NCBI GenBank assembly: GCA_021229015.1
Contig: CM037777.1
Span: forward strand, 64,930,219 to 64,994,218
DNA length: 64,000 nucleotides
Direction: 5' to 3'
DNA from: Solen grandis
Taxonomy: Eukaryota > Mollusca > Bivalvia > Adapedonta > Solenidae
Shown here: in pieces, positions 1-10,653 of the stretch
Numbering within the stretch: position 1 is the stretch's first letter
Layout: each line of letters starts with the position of its first letter
The notes under the pieces: generated by a model
Database searches by the model: none
Told to the model about the DNA's origin: nothing
What the model saw: the letters and a program-made list of their open reading frames with translations, nothing else
Program-made: the position numbers and the translations under genes

Positions 1-1304
1 TACACTTAAATCTGCGTTAAATGAGTGTTTTCTGTTTTGACAAGATTCTTGTCATTGAGCCCATTGCAGAGATGTTATGTGAGGAACGAACGACAACTCT
101 ACCTGGAGATTGCAAATGATCCTCTGGTGTTCATCTACAATGCTGATATATTCCTGTAACGAAATTCCAACTGAGTTCACTAAATCTTCACATGTAGCAA
201 ATGTTTTCTCTTGTTCTTGAAGAACCCTGTAAACTTGTGAAAGTATGTCAAGATTTTTTTGTTTGACAGTCTTCATTGCTGAAGGATATAATCAATGTTA
301 AGCTTTCTGACAATAAGTGTATGTGGAAAATGTGGTTTGGAGAAGCCAAATATGTATTCAGTACCTTTCTTTCTGCAAGTTGCAGTATGATGATGCTGTT
401 GAACTGTTGTTAAAAGTCTTATGAAGCTCTGAGTCTTCATCTTGTGAAGGGATTTTACATGTTAATAATCTGTTGATGAACTCACAGAGTATTTCATCAC
501 TATCATTTAAGGATGGAACATTATCTATTCAAATTACAATGTGTGCATGTGGAGACCCGCGTTATTGAAAATAAATTTGGTATGACTAATGTTTAAACTT
601 CCCTATTTGATTTGAAGGTGACATAAAGAACAATCGGAAGAAGGACTGAAGTGTCTTGCTGCAATAACTGGATATGACGTCAACAGAGGAGACTTCTTTT
701 CAAACGAGAGATGTCAATTTCTTCGTCTTTAATTGGTTTACCTGCTTGCCTTGAGATACTTTGTAAGGTGTCCAACCTCTTTTCTTTAATATATGGAATA
801 CCACAGCTGCCTAATGTTCAGCATTGATGTTTAGATGGGTCCATATAGAATTTTGTTCTGTTATGTTGTAAAATACAAAGTATTCTATAGGGATATATTT
901 TTTTCATCTTTTCAGATGAAATCCACTGATGTAAGAAAATTCTTAAAATGTTTGCTTTTTTTAACTAAAACTGCATTTTTATTGAGAATTTGCATAAAAA
1001 TACTACTAGAATGTGAGTTTTTTGCAAATTCAAAAGTTGGCAAATATACTTAACACGATGAATTTTAAAATTTGGGTTGTCCTTTAACATCCAACGCAAA
1101 ATAAATGAAAATAAGAAAACAATGAAATGAGGAAATGACTAACTCGGTATCGTCGATGCGCAACATTTCGGACTTCATCCGAACAGTACATATGCCGAAT
1201 GAACCACATAGGAGAGAATAACATCACAGCATACTACTTGCATATGTCAGCATATTAATAAACATGATGTTATACTAATCAACCGATCACAATGTCAAGT
1301 AGAA

Positions 1305-1500
1305 ATAAAAGAAGGACAACTGCACCACACAGTAAGTCAAGTGGACATAACACAAGAACAAATGCACCACACAGTAGGCCAATTGGACATCACAGAAGGA
1401 CAACTGCACCCCACAGCAAGTCAAGTGAACATCACAGAAGGAAAACTGCAACACACAGCAATTCAAGTGGACATAACAGAATGACAACTGCACCACCCAA
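1305..1500. repeat. 42-bp tandem repeat, about 4.5 copies
   Basis: Units of about 42 bases built on 'acaactgcaccacacag' plus 'aagtcaagtggacatcacag' run head to tail. Because 42 is a multiple of three, both strands stay open and give repetitive, meaningless reading frames. It lies inside the inverted-end element. Confidence 0.85.
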
Positions 1501-1534
1501 AATGGCATATCAACCCCGCATAATGATATTATAG

Positions 1535-1815
1535 CCCCATATAATGACTTAATAACCACACATGATGTCTTTATAACCTAACACAATGACATTACAACTC
1601 CATATGATAATAGCAAAACCTTACATAGTGATATTACAATCCCACATGATGATATAACAACCAAACAAGATGACATTACAACCTCACATGATGATATTAC
1701 AACCCCATTTTATGACATAACAACCCAACAAGATAACATTGCAACCTAAAATGATGATATAACATCCCCATATTATGACATAAAAAACCCAAATGATGAT
1801 AACACGACCCCTCAA
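1535..1815. repeat. Degenerate tandem repeat of about 24 bp
   Basis: Repeats of the form 'atgatgatattacaacccc' follow one another with drift in length and sequence. It directly follows the 42-bp array inside the same element. Confidence 0.75.
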
Positions 1816-2048
1816 AAAGCTCTTTTGACCCATCTAAACATCAATGCCGAACCTGAACATAACTGTGGCGTTCCATATTAATAGCAGCTAGTAACTTGTA
1901 AAGAGCTTTTTTGCCAATATGGAGGTGAGCCGCTGACTGTTTGGAGGAAGTGGAAAGCTTTGCCCTTCAAAATTAATCCAATCAAGATGTCTTTGCCGTT
2001 GATCATGCTTGAATTTATTGTACCTTCTTCTGTTGATTTGTAAGTTTT

Positions 2049-2495
2049 TATGCCCCCCACCAAAATGGGGAAGGGGGATATAGATTTGCCTTTGTCCGTC
2101 CGTACATACGTACGTCCGTCCGTCCCGAAACATTGTGACACACATAACTCCGAAAGTATTTGTACTACAGACTTGAAACTTCATGGTTATATGATTTAGG
2201 ACATGAACTTGTGCACCCGGTTATTTTCATCGAACCGCCGTTTAAGTTGACAGAGTTATGGACCTTTGTTTTTTAATATGAAATTTTATGCTTGTGACGC
2301 ATATAACTCTGAAAGTATTTGTACTACAGACTTGAAACATCACGGATATATTATTCAGGACATGATCATGCCTGTTGACAATGACAGAACTATGGGCTTT
2401 TGTTTAGGAAAAATATGGAATTTTAATATTTTGGTGCCCACAACTCCAAAAGTATGGCAAGTATTTGCCCATTTTCTTTACCCTTGTCTAGTTGT
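2049..2495 (+). repeat. Interspersed repeat, 'atgccccccacc...gtccgtccg' family, copy 1
   Basis: It starts 'tttatgccccccacc', runs through 'atagatttgcctttgtccgt' and a (cgtc)n stretch, then 'gaaagtatttgtactacaga', which occurs twice. It interrupts the Helitron-type Rep remnant, whose minus-strand coding similarity resumes on both sides. A second copy lies at 2,754-2,965. Confidence 0.7.
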
Positions 2496-2753
2496 TTAAT
2501 TAAACTATCCATCGGCAAAATAAGTATTTTTGTAAACTGCTTGTATGATACTGATGTGAGATTTGTGGATTTGCCGTCGATTTGAAATACTTCGTCTACA
2601 TTTTTTATTACAATGCCAATTTGCCAGATGTTTAAATTATCTTATGTTTCTATGGTTGTTGTTATTGTTAGAATATAAAAACATGATGCTGTTTTCTAAT
2701 AAATTGTTAAAAAAAGTTATTGCTGTACTCTTTTCTTCATTTGCCGGTGCATT

Positions 2754-2965
2754 TTTATGCCACCCCCCACACACACACCAAAAAGTGAGGCATATAGATT
2801 TGCCTTTGTCTGTCCGTCCATCCCAAAACTGTGACACAGATAAATCTGAAGGTATTTGTGCTACAGTTTTTAAACTTCATGGATATATTACTCCGGGCAT
2901 GACTTGCGTACCTGGATATTGGCCTTTGATTTGGATAATGCGACGGATGGGGGCATCTGTTTCCT
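2754..2965 (+). repeat. Interspersed repeat, same family, copy 2, with short inverted ends
   Basis: It shares 'atagatttgcctttgtc' and the following hundred bases or so with copy 1. It begins 'atgccacccccc' and ends near 'gggggcat', so its ends are roughly inverted, suggesting a small DNA transposon. It also sits inside the Rep remnant. Confidence 0.6.
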
Positions 2966-4239
2966 CTGAACACATTTTTTTCTCAATGCAATGGATATGT
3001 TGTCCATTACCTGTTTATATTCGATTATAAATTGTGCAAAAAATACGTAGTCTGTATTTCTAGCAAATTTTCCAGTGTAGTTATATATCCTGACATTTAA
3101 GCATTTTTTGGGGTGTTAAAGGAATTTCTTTTGTAACACCGAAGCCAAATTCTTGTCCATCATGAGCCCGACTGGGATCTTTCCTTCTTCTGGAGAAAAG
3201 TTAATGACACGACTAGCCTTAAGTGCTGGATCAGATGCTCGAGTAATTGAATGATCTCTATTTTCATCTCCTGTTGAAAGTGTAGTGTCTGGTTTGGTGT
3301 TATTTCTTGAGTCTTCCCACTGATTTGATACATCTAGAGTATGTTTATTTGAACATTGTTTTGCTTCAGTCATTCGAAAGCTTGATGAATTATGTTTGGA
3401 CGGACATGCTCCTCGGTACTATTGTTTTCTTTCTTTTTGGTTAAACATGAATGATCCAAGCAGAATTTTGAGTTCTAGGGAGTGAATTGCAAGTTTGATC
3501 GACGTCTGATGGTACATTTAAAACAGAAACAACGATGCCCTTCTATCTGCCTTTAGGAAGAGCAGTTATTTTCAAAAATGGAATTCTTTTGGCCAATAAA
3601 CTTGATTAGACATCAGTGAGTTGATCCACGATGGTCGATTCCAGTGGTAAGTTATCTTATTTTGTTGTGCCTGTGGTGGAATATTGCCTTTCTGTGTTTG
3701 TCTGTCAAATGCTTGCATAAGCATTCTGTTGTTCCTGTAACTGACTTCTTTTGTGTGCGTAATGTGTCTATTAGTTTCGTTACTTCAGATGAAAGGACTC
3801 TCTTTTCCTTCCGTTTTATTCTTGTTTGCCCTCTTATTCTTTTCTTGCATCTTCAAAGCAATCTCAGCAGCGCCCACACACGGAACTATGCCCTCTTTAT
3901 ACATAGTCCGATGGCAAACAGTACATATATATTCTGGGCTTTCTTTTTTTCTTGAAAGGTAGCTCTTGCTTTATATAGCATGTCTCTGAGTTGTGTCTTT
4001 CTCTATCCCTCGATTGCCGTTTGGTTCTTGCTTCAGACGATTCTTTGGCTAAGTTAGTATATCTCCTTTCTCTATCTCTCGACTGTCGTTTATTTCTTGA
4101 CTCTGAAAACGAGAACGTAGAGAGCGAGACTCGCTCTACTGGCTCTGGTGTTGATCCGCCTATGCCACCTTGAAAATAAAGAAAGAAATAATGATAACTA
4201 AAATATGCAATGGGGTCATCATTAAAACATATTTATTAA

Positions 4240-5060
4240 CAAGAGCATCGCATGCGGGTGCCAACGCTCGTCTGTTTTTGCCAACGTTACATATTTTTGT
4301 TAAACATTAAAAAAGGTTGACATTATAAATCACAACTAAAACTGTAAGTCTTTAAATGTAAAGTTGAAGTATCATACCCTTTAAATTTGAACCTTGACCT
4401 TGAAGGATGAGCTTGACCTATGCATGGAATAGAATGTATATAACACAAAGATGTAAAACATGTAAAAAAATTGCTAATTCATTGAATTTATGATAATCAA
4501 CACAAAACTGTAAAATTTGAAGACATTTAAAAAAAATGCTCTTTTTATCTGCCTAAAGATCATGACCAAAATCACACCTGCACAGGTTCATATGATGACA
4601 AACCAGTATACAAAGTTTTTAAGAAAGATATTGAAAAATTACAAAGAAATATATATTATAAAACTTGTCCAAGGTTATGGCAAAATAAGATTAAAGGTCA
4701 ACGATAAGTTTTTGTTAAACATTTCAAAAATAGGTCAAAGGTCAACGTCAAAAGTCCAAAAGTGTAACATTGATGGAAAGGTCTTGCTACAAGGAATTAA
4801 CAAGTGTAATATCAGTGCCCTGTTGGTAACGGTTCTGAAATGACAGACATTTTAAAGTTTCAGAAGTTACAGCAAAAATAGGTCAAAGGTCAAGGTCGAT
4901 AGATGAAATAATGAGGTATATCTGAATAGTCCTTGCCAAGATGAATATGCATACCAAAAATAAAAGTTGTATGTCAAATAGTAAAGACGTTTTGGCCAAC
5001 GTTTAATGTACACGCGAATGTATGCTCGGGTAAACACAGTGTACTTTGATAAGGACAAGA
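4240..5060 (+). repeat. Dispersed repeat, 'agagc-hairpin-gctcgtctg' family, partial copy
   Basis: It opens 'aacaagagcatcgcatgcgg' and then closely follows the start of the repeat at 28,603, including 'gctcgtctgtttttgcc' and the 'caaggtc' segments. It contains two exact aggtcaaaggtca motifs (4,732 and 4,880). The copy stops near 5,060, shorter than the one at 28.6 kb. Confidence 0.75.
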
Positions 5061-5119
5061 ATGGGTAAAAGACTTTTTTAAAAAATAAAAAAAAAAGAGA
5101 TTAACACCGCTTTTGATTA

Positions 5120-5335
5120 AAAATTTCTTCTGAAATATCGCCCCGACCGAGATTCAAACCCGTGGCCCACCATTATTTAAAAAAAATAGAATAAAAAAAA
5201 AGCAAAACTGCCGCACGGACGTCAGCTGGCAAGCCTTTAATCGGCAGAAACGGAATTCTATCCGTTTTTCTCACAATGCTTTATCACACAACCTTTCGGC
5301 TTGCCAGCTGTTCTTGATTACTTTAACCTTTTAAC
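5120..5335 (-). repeat. Possible tRNA-related SINE fragment
   Basis: On the minus strand, 5,143-5,165 reads like a polymerase III B box (gggtttgaatctc). A short inverted pair, 'cagctggcaagcc' (about 5,223) and 'ggcttgccagctg' (about 5,298), flanks the other part. There is no clear A box or second copy, so the call is weak. Confidence 0.25.
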
Positions 5336-5994
5336 CTTTGGTGGTCATACATATATCAGAATCACGTTCTTTTTTTAGACTCTTCCGGTTCCGGTTAAGA
5401 GGAAAACAACAATGAATTTTCGGGGCTAAAAAAATACGGTAAAGGTACATATATATGGACTTGTGTAGGAAACAAATTTAGAGGCATGTTTCTTGAATAC
5501 TAGTGACTTACGCTTAGAGTTATCTAAACCAAATAAATGCGGCTTTTTGAGTTTTAGAATATTTTTGCTAAAACTGATTGGATTCGGACTGGGTGGGGTG
5601 GTGGTCTGTATTCACTAGTTTACACCTTCAATTGTGTTCAATTGTGTTCAAATGTGTTGATTGCGTAAATTGTGTACAAATCCATCGAGAACTGTCTTTA
5701 ATACCTTACATAACGGTCTGGTCGTCACGCATGACTGCTTTAAAGTGAAACGTTGATTGTCAGCAAGAATGCACGGATTTTTATTTAGCACTTGTACATA
5801 CAATAAATAGAAATGGTATAAAGCGGGGCCGTGTTTCTACAAATACATCGAGCTCTGAATTTAATACGACTTGTACAGACAGTCAGTTAGAAAGTCCTTT
5901 TGAAAACAGTGGAATAGAATATCAAGTTTTTAAGAAAAAGGAAAAAGAAAATTAAAACATCAAAATCATCAAAAACTGGTGACATTTCAGAAAC

Positions 5995-6850
5995 AATGAC
6001 GACCCAAACTTCACAAACAAACACCGTCAACCCCAAGGAAAAGCAGACCACTGGTTTTGAAACTACAGATGCCGATCAAATCTTAAGTCAAAAGTGCTGG
6101 CAAAAGATGATCACATATTTATTAAATCAATGATCAAAGAGTCGGTACAAGACATCAAGGAGCAGCTATTAGGCTCTGTAAATAAACATCTGGAGGTGCT
6201 GGAGAGTGAGGTTCACGATTGCCGAAATGAGGTGAAAGCTTTGAAGGGTGGGCTTAAAGCAAGAGATAGAGAGATTGCTGATATGAGAGACCAGATCAAA
6301 CCAATGAATGAAGACTATAGAAGGTCAGAGAGCAGGTTCAAAGAGGTAAAAAATGGGAGTGAACAGTATAGCCGAATAAACAACATCAAAATAAGAGGTT
6401 TAAAAAGTGTAAATGCTGGAAATGAAACATCTGAAGATGTTACAAAGTTGGTAATAAAAACGAGCAACAGCCAAACCGCTTATCCATTGAGGAGAAGGAC
6501 GTCGACATAGCACACAGGCTTGGACCTATTGAGAACAATAAACCGCGAACAGTGATTGTACGTTTTGTGCGTAGACAAGTAAAAATAAACGTGATGAAAA
6601 ATGCGAAAAAATTTAATGGTACAAGCATTTTCATAAACGAGGACCTTACGAAACTAAATGCTGGAGTCTTAGCGTCCCTCAAAGGAAAAGAACACTGTTG
6701 AACGCGCATGGTCATTCGAAGGAAAGCTTTTTGTACAATACAAAGGAAACACGAGAGGCGAACGGGTTAGATTCGAACAATACCAGCACTGGCTGTCAAA
6801 ACCATGGCGAATCAAGAGATAAACTTTATGTATCCAAATGGATAACAGAG
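5995..6850 (+). pseudogene. LINE ORF1 protein remnant (coiled coil plus RRM-like domain)
   Basis: A first ATG at 5,995 opens a Thr/Gln-rich leader that shifts frame near 6,090. The main frame at 6,094-6,510 has a heptad-rich coiled coil (DIKEQLLGSV..LEVLESEVHD..LKARDREIADMRDQI). After another shift near 6,480 the sequence encodes VDIAHRLGP and then VIVRFVRRQVKINVMKNAKK, typical of the RNA-binding domain of L1-type ORF1 proteins, and FINEDLT. A last piece reads AWSFEGKLFVQYKGNTRE in another frame. The protein binds LINE RNA as a trimer in this family. No ORF2 follows; an AATAAA stands at 7,557. At least three frame changes make it dead. Confidence 0.65.
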
Positions 6851-6959
6851 TTCTTTTTTTTCAAGGAAGAAATTGTAAATATTCAAAATTTGAGTTTTTC
6901 TTCAAAACCAACTTATGAATACAAAAAAAAAAAAATCAACGCATAACTGCCAAAAGTGT

Positions 6960-7285
6960 TATATGTTAAACATATTAATGTATTCATTTTGCGAATTTAA
7001 ATCCATATTTTAACAAAACTCACTTAATTTAATTCAGACTTGTTATGCCCATTAAAAATAAAAATAAAATCATCTGTCAACACTTTCTAAGATTTGTCTA
7101 AATTTTCTATCTATTCAGATGTTACCTAAAAGATTCGATTGTAACAGCTTATATAAATATAATTATGATCTTTGAACTTTATTATATTGCTCATTTATGT
7201 TGCAAAGTGCGCTTTGTTTTTACAAAGTACTTATGTACTTTTTTTGTAATGTGTATTCGTATTGATTGAGATATCTTGTTTAAAA
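6960..7285. other. A+T-rich DNA without recognisable content
   Basis: No coding or repeat structure seen. It may be 3' untranslated sequence of the LINE whose ORF1 lies just upstream. Confidence 0.4.
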
Positions 7286-7288
7286 CAA

Positions 7289-7313
7289 TGTATGTATGTA
7301 TGTATGTATGTAT

Positions 7314-7348
<35 letters not shown>

Positions 7349-7480
7349 TTATGTATATGTGTGTGCATGTATGTATGAATATATTATATGTTTATATATA
7401 TGTATTTTATGTGTCTATATGTATATATATGTATGTGTATGTATGTTTATTTTATTGTTATATGTTTATAAAAATTTATT
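7289..7480. repeat. (TATG)n / (TA)n / (TG)n compound microsatellite
   Basis: A stretch of tatg repeats passes into (ta)n and then mixed tgtg/tatg. The Tyr/Cys/Val-rich reading frames across it are artefacts of the repeat. Confidence 0.95.
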
Positions 7481-7559
7481 TTTAACATTTATGATATGTT
7501 TTTATTGCATACAATGCTAACTTATGGTTTATATATCAATATTTGAAACAAGTCGAAAT

Positions 7560-8751
7560 AAAACGTTTATGCTGTATGAATTCGTGTTACTGGATTAGCC
7601 GACGTAACTTTTGTACGATATAAACATACTGCCCATGTGGAGATATACCGTCCATGAATGATGATGTGTATTCTTTTTATATATTGTCGTGCCGGGCGTG
7701 TTTTTCTTGTGAGTAAAAACTACCGCCGTGCGACTGGGTTCGACTGGTACCTGGCTTGAGGTTGTCAGAAATACTAAATAGGGGCTTTATTAGTTCAGTA
7801 GTTGGAATATTTATTTAAAATATTGGATTTGAAAATATCTCTCAACACCAAAATAACAGTTCACAGTTTTATTTGTTTTTATTTATACAGATGGTTAGCG
7901 ATTTTGGATTTTATATCCAAGAACTGACAAATGTGTAATAATAAATATATTTTGATACAATACAATAGAATCTAACTTCAAATTTTGATTATACAAATAA
8001 ATCTACTTGAATTATGATTATTTCTGATTAAAATATGAGGTAAAGTCAAGGTTTCAGCCTAATGACAAATATTGACAATACCAAATTTTACCAATAACAA
8101 TAATTACCAATATTCTCCCTACACTGTATTTATATAAACTTAAAATTTCCTAACGATTACCAAAAATATCCAACAAGCTACCACGTGGGTAAACTATGTA
8201 GATCTAGGTTTTACTAGATCGAGTTTACATATGGATTTATAAAGTTGGAGAATAAGATTTTGAATAGTGCCAAGATTAGGCAACTAGTTTTATTATAATG
8301 TTTAAGAAAATACAAGTTCTACTAAAAGATGTAATTTATTGGTTCATATTGGAAAATGGGGACTCATTGGTATACTTTTACCATGCATAAGAGGTACACA
8401 CCTCTTCCATATTGCTGGTCCTTCCTTAAAAGGAAGATCACTGTTTGTATACAGTCTGTGAGTCTAATCTACTCTGATTCAAAGTACGCGGCGCCGAACT
8501 TTTATAGTAAGGTATGACATCATAACTGCGCGTGAGCTTGACGTCATCCTTATTACAAATAGTTAAATATAGGGAAAAACACCGAGTATTTTAAACAAAC
8601 TAAAGGCATTTTCAATGAAGAAAACAGAGTTATACAAATGAAATATCATACAAAATGGCTGACTGTGGAAAAAAAAGTGAAATATCAAACATACAAATAA
8701 GGCAAATATTCAGGGTCAAAAGTGTACAATGGTGAAATGATGTAAGCAATA
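7560..8751. other. Unassigned A+T-rich intergenic DNA up to an assembly gap
   Basis: No gene recognised. It has a short inverted motif around 8,195-8,225 (tagatctaggttttactagatc) and a G+C-richer patch near 8,480-8,550 with tgacatcat and tgacgtcat. I see no terminal repeats that would define a retroelement. Confidence 0.4.
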
Positions 8752-8851
8752 NNNNNNNNNNNNNNNNNNNNNNNNNNNNNNNNNNNNNNNNNNNNNNNNN
8801 NNNNNNNNNNNNNNNNNNNNNNNNNNNNNNNNNNNNNNNNNNNNNNNNNNN
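8752..8851. other. Assembly gap, 100 Ns
   Basis: Exactly 100 Ns, the usual placeholder for a gap of unknown size. Reading frames that cross it are meaningless. Confidence 0.99.
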
Positions 8852-9084
8852 GAGATGGTACATTCTGTTTAACATAAAACATCAGGATTTCAATCAAATT
8901 ATGCCATATTCTCTTTAGGAAAAGGTAAGTAATGTTCGTTTAACAAAAGCTGTTGAAATAAGTTTACTGATTTATGAATACAATGAAATGAAAGGTTTAA
9001 CATAGTATAATACAATCATATCATTTACTAGCTTTGTTAATGTATGAAAGTAATGCTTGCCGGCATTACAATATATTTTCTTTC

Positions 9085-9700
9085 TCCATTCTTATTATCC
9101 TTACATTTCGTTTCGGTAAGGGAAATAAAACGAAATGGTGATTTCAATTATATATACTAGTTAATGCATATATATAAATAAGTATACATATATATAACAT
9201 GGTTTAGTGCATGGAGCGTTCACGTCTACGATTTGTATACCTAGAATATATGTTCATGTCAAAATGTAGTGTTCATAGCGTATGACTTGGTATATTTGAC
9301 TATTAATACAATATATACATACTGTCCAGAAGGAAATATGAAAAATATTGTGCATTCTTTAATTTCTTACCTTCTTTTCTTTTGTTGCTTTGTCTCCAGT
9401 CCGAAATTTTCCCTTATATTTCGTTTCGATAAGGGAAAAAATAAGAAAGATTTCTTTATTTCTCCATATTAATATTTTTTTAGCGTTTTAATGTTTACTT
9501 ATATGTTTTACATATCTATACGCAATTCATCTCAAAATGTAATGATAATGCTATATGGCAGAGTGTACTAGTCAAATGTTACTATATATACATATTATAT
9601 AGAGAATATACATACCATTCATGCTGAAATGTTTTTTAACTTTTTTTTGATAAGGGAAGAATGGAATGGTAGTTTATTTATTTTACCTTTACAAGTATAG
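9085..9700. repeat. Degenerate repeats around 'tttcgtttcgataagggaa'
   Basis: Similar blocks recur at about 9,098-9,130, 9,411-9,440 and 9,645-9,665, each a pyrimidine tract, 'atttcgtttcg' and 'taagggaa', separated by 'tatatatacat'-rich DNA. Spacing is about 310 and 230 bases. This looks like an old tandem duplication and may be the 5' region of the LINE downstream. Confidence 0.45.
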
Positions 9701-10059
9701 GAAAAACCAAATTTTTTATCATATGTAGACATGCTTTACACATGCTGTATTTATATATATTATTGTAAATATACATAGATGTATATGTGTGTATATGTGT
9801 ATGTATGTGCATTAGGAAATACGTGTTTAAATTTTGTATTTTTGTGGTTGTTATGAAATAAACGTGCAATGTAAGAAAAAAGTCAATTGAACATATTTTG
9901 ATTGTATACAGTTTCTACTTTGCAATTGTTACTTTGTGTTATATATGATATTGGCAAGGGGTTCAAAATACAAATTACATCTGATGACAGCTCTGGTATT
10001 TTTTTTTTATTATCATTATTATTTTTTTGTTTTTCTTTATTTTATATATACGTATATTT

Positions 10060-10370
10060 TTGTTTTTGATAGTTTAATTTATACAGATACATACAGACTA
10101 TAAGATTCCTTTTTCAATTCACAAAGAAAAACTTTGGTAAAGGTTTTGTTTTTCTTCTTTTTTTATTATTATTAATATCATTATCAGCTTTTGTCTTTTT
10201 CTGGTGAAATCTGTTTTTAAATATTTGTTTTTGTTCTTAATGTTTAATTTATTGCGATATATACAGACAATAAGAATCCTTTTTACTACGCACAGTTAAA
10301 CGTTGAAAAGGGTTTTTATCTTTTTCAAGGTATTTGTGAGCTTTTGCCCTTTTCCGGTGTAATCATTTAC
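10060..10370. repeat. Two diverged tandem copies of about 170 bp upstream of the LINE
   Basis: Copy 1 (about 10,062-10,208) and copy 2 (about 10,231-10,370) share 'gtttaattta', 'atacagacta/aataaga', 'cctttttc/actacgcac' and 'gagcttttgcccttttcc'. Tandem promoter monomers at the 5' end are known for some L1-type LINEs, so these could be part of the element's 5' untranslated region. Confidence 0.45.
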
Positions 10371-10653
10371 TAGTAAAATATATACGAATGTAATCTTTAT
10401 AAGGATATAAAATATGTTATAAACATGTTTAATATATATAGTGGATATGTGTATCTTTAGAAGATGGAAGTATCATCTTTTTAGTTGCTTTTTGTTTTCT
10501 TTTCTTTTCTTTCAATGTACCTTTTTGCCTACTCTTTATTTTCTCTTGTAGCTTGCAGTATGTTGCCTCTTCAAATGATTTTAGAAAGCTATGTACACAA
10601 GTACAAATATTGCGTGTTACTACGTATATGTAATGTATTTTATATAAGGCACC

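Larger units (their letters stand above)
786..1882. mobile_element. Non-autonomous element with inverted ends, inserted in the Rep remnant
   Basis: The ends at about 791-841 and 1,827-1,877 are inverted copies. The inner 26 bases differ at one position (shared core gcattgatgtttagatgggt), and the outer part (ttaatat..ggaa..ccacag) matches with small gaps. A direct TTAAT lies at both edges (786-790 and 1,878-1,882), which may be a target duplication; TTAA targets are typical of piggyBac elements. The interior has no transposase and is largely two tandem arrays. It interrupts the Helitron-type Rep coding sequence, so it is younger than that gene. Confidence 0.6.
1..4175 (-). pseudogene. Decayed Helitron/Helentron Rep protein (N-terminal and Rep part)
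   Basis: Read on the minus strand from 4,175 down to 1, separated pieces match a Helitron-type replication initiator in the right order. First comes an Arg/Ser-rich leader with a repeated RQSRDRER motif (4,000-4,110). Then a Cys pair, YICTVCHR (about 3,908-3,931); INFSPEEGKIPVGLMMDKN (about 3,150-3,205); FARNTDYVFFAQFIIEYKQ (about 3,008-3,070); FLQTVSGSPPYWQK (about 1,900-1,945); the HUH-type LHMHTL (about 538-555); and VQQHHHTATCRK (about 385-425). HUH Reps nick and ligate single strands in rolling-circle transposition. The frame is broken by many stops and shifts and by insertions at 786-1,882, 2,049-2,495 and 2,754-2,965. The tyrosine region and the Pif1-type helicase would lie beyond base 1. 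The family call rests on motif order read by eye. Confidence 0.72.

Noticed and set aside
1305..1500. Regular repeats that might suggest a CRISPR array
   Set aside because: Units are contiguous with no unique spacers, and the DNA is eukaryotic.
1287..1559. Overlapping open frames on both strands
   Set aside because: They are by-products of the 42-bp tandem array, which has no stops in several frames.
7276..7520. Tyr/Cys/Val-rich open frames
   Set aside because: Translation of a compound microsatellite.
8630..8897. Open frames containing unknown residues
   Set aside because: They cross a 100-N assembly gap; the same applies to those over 48,129-48,228.
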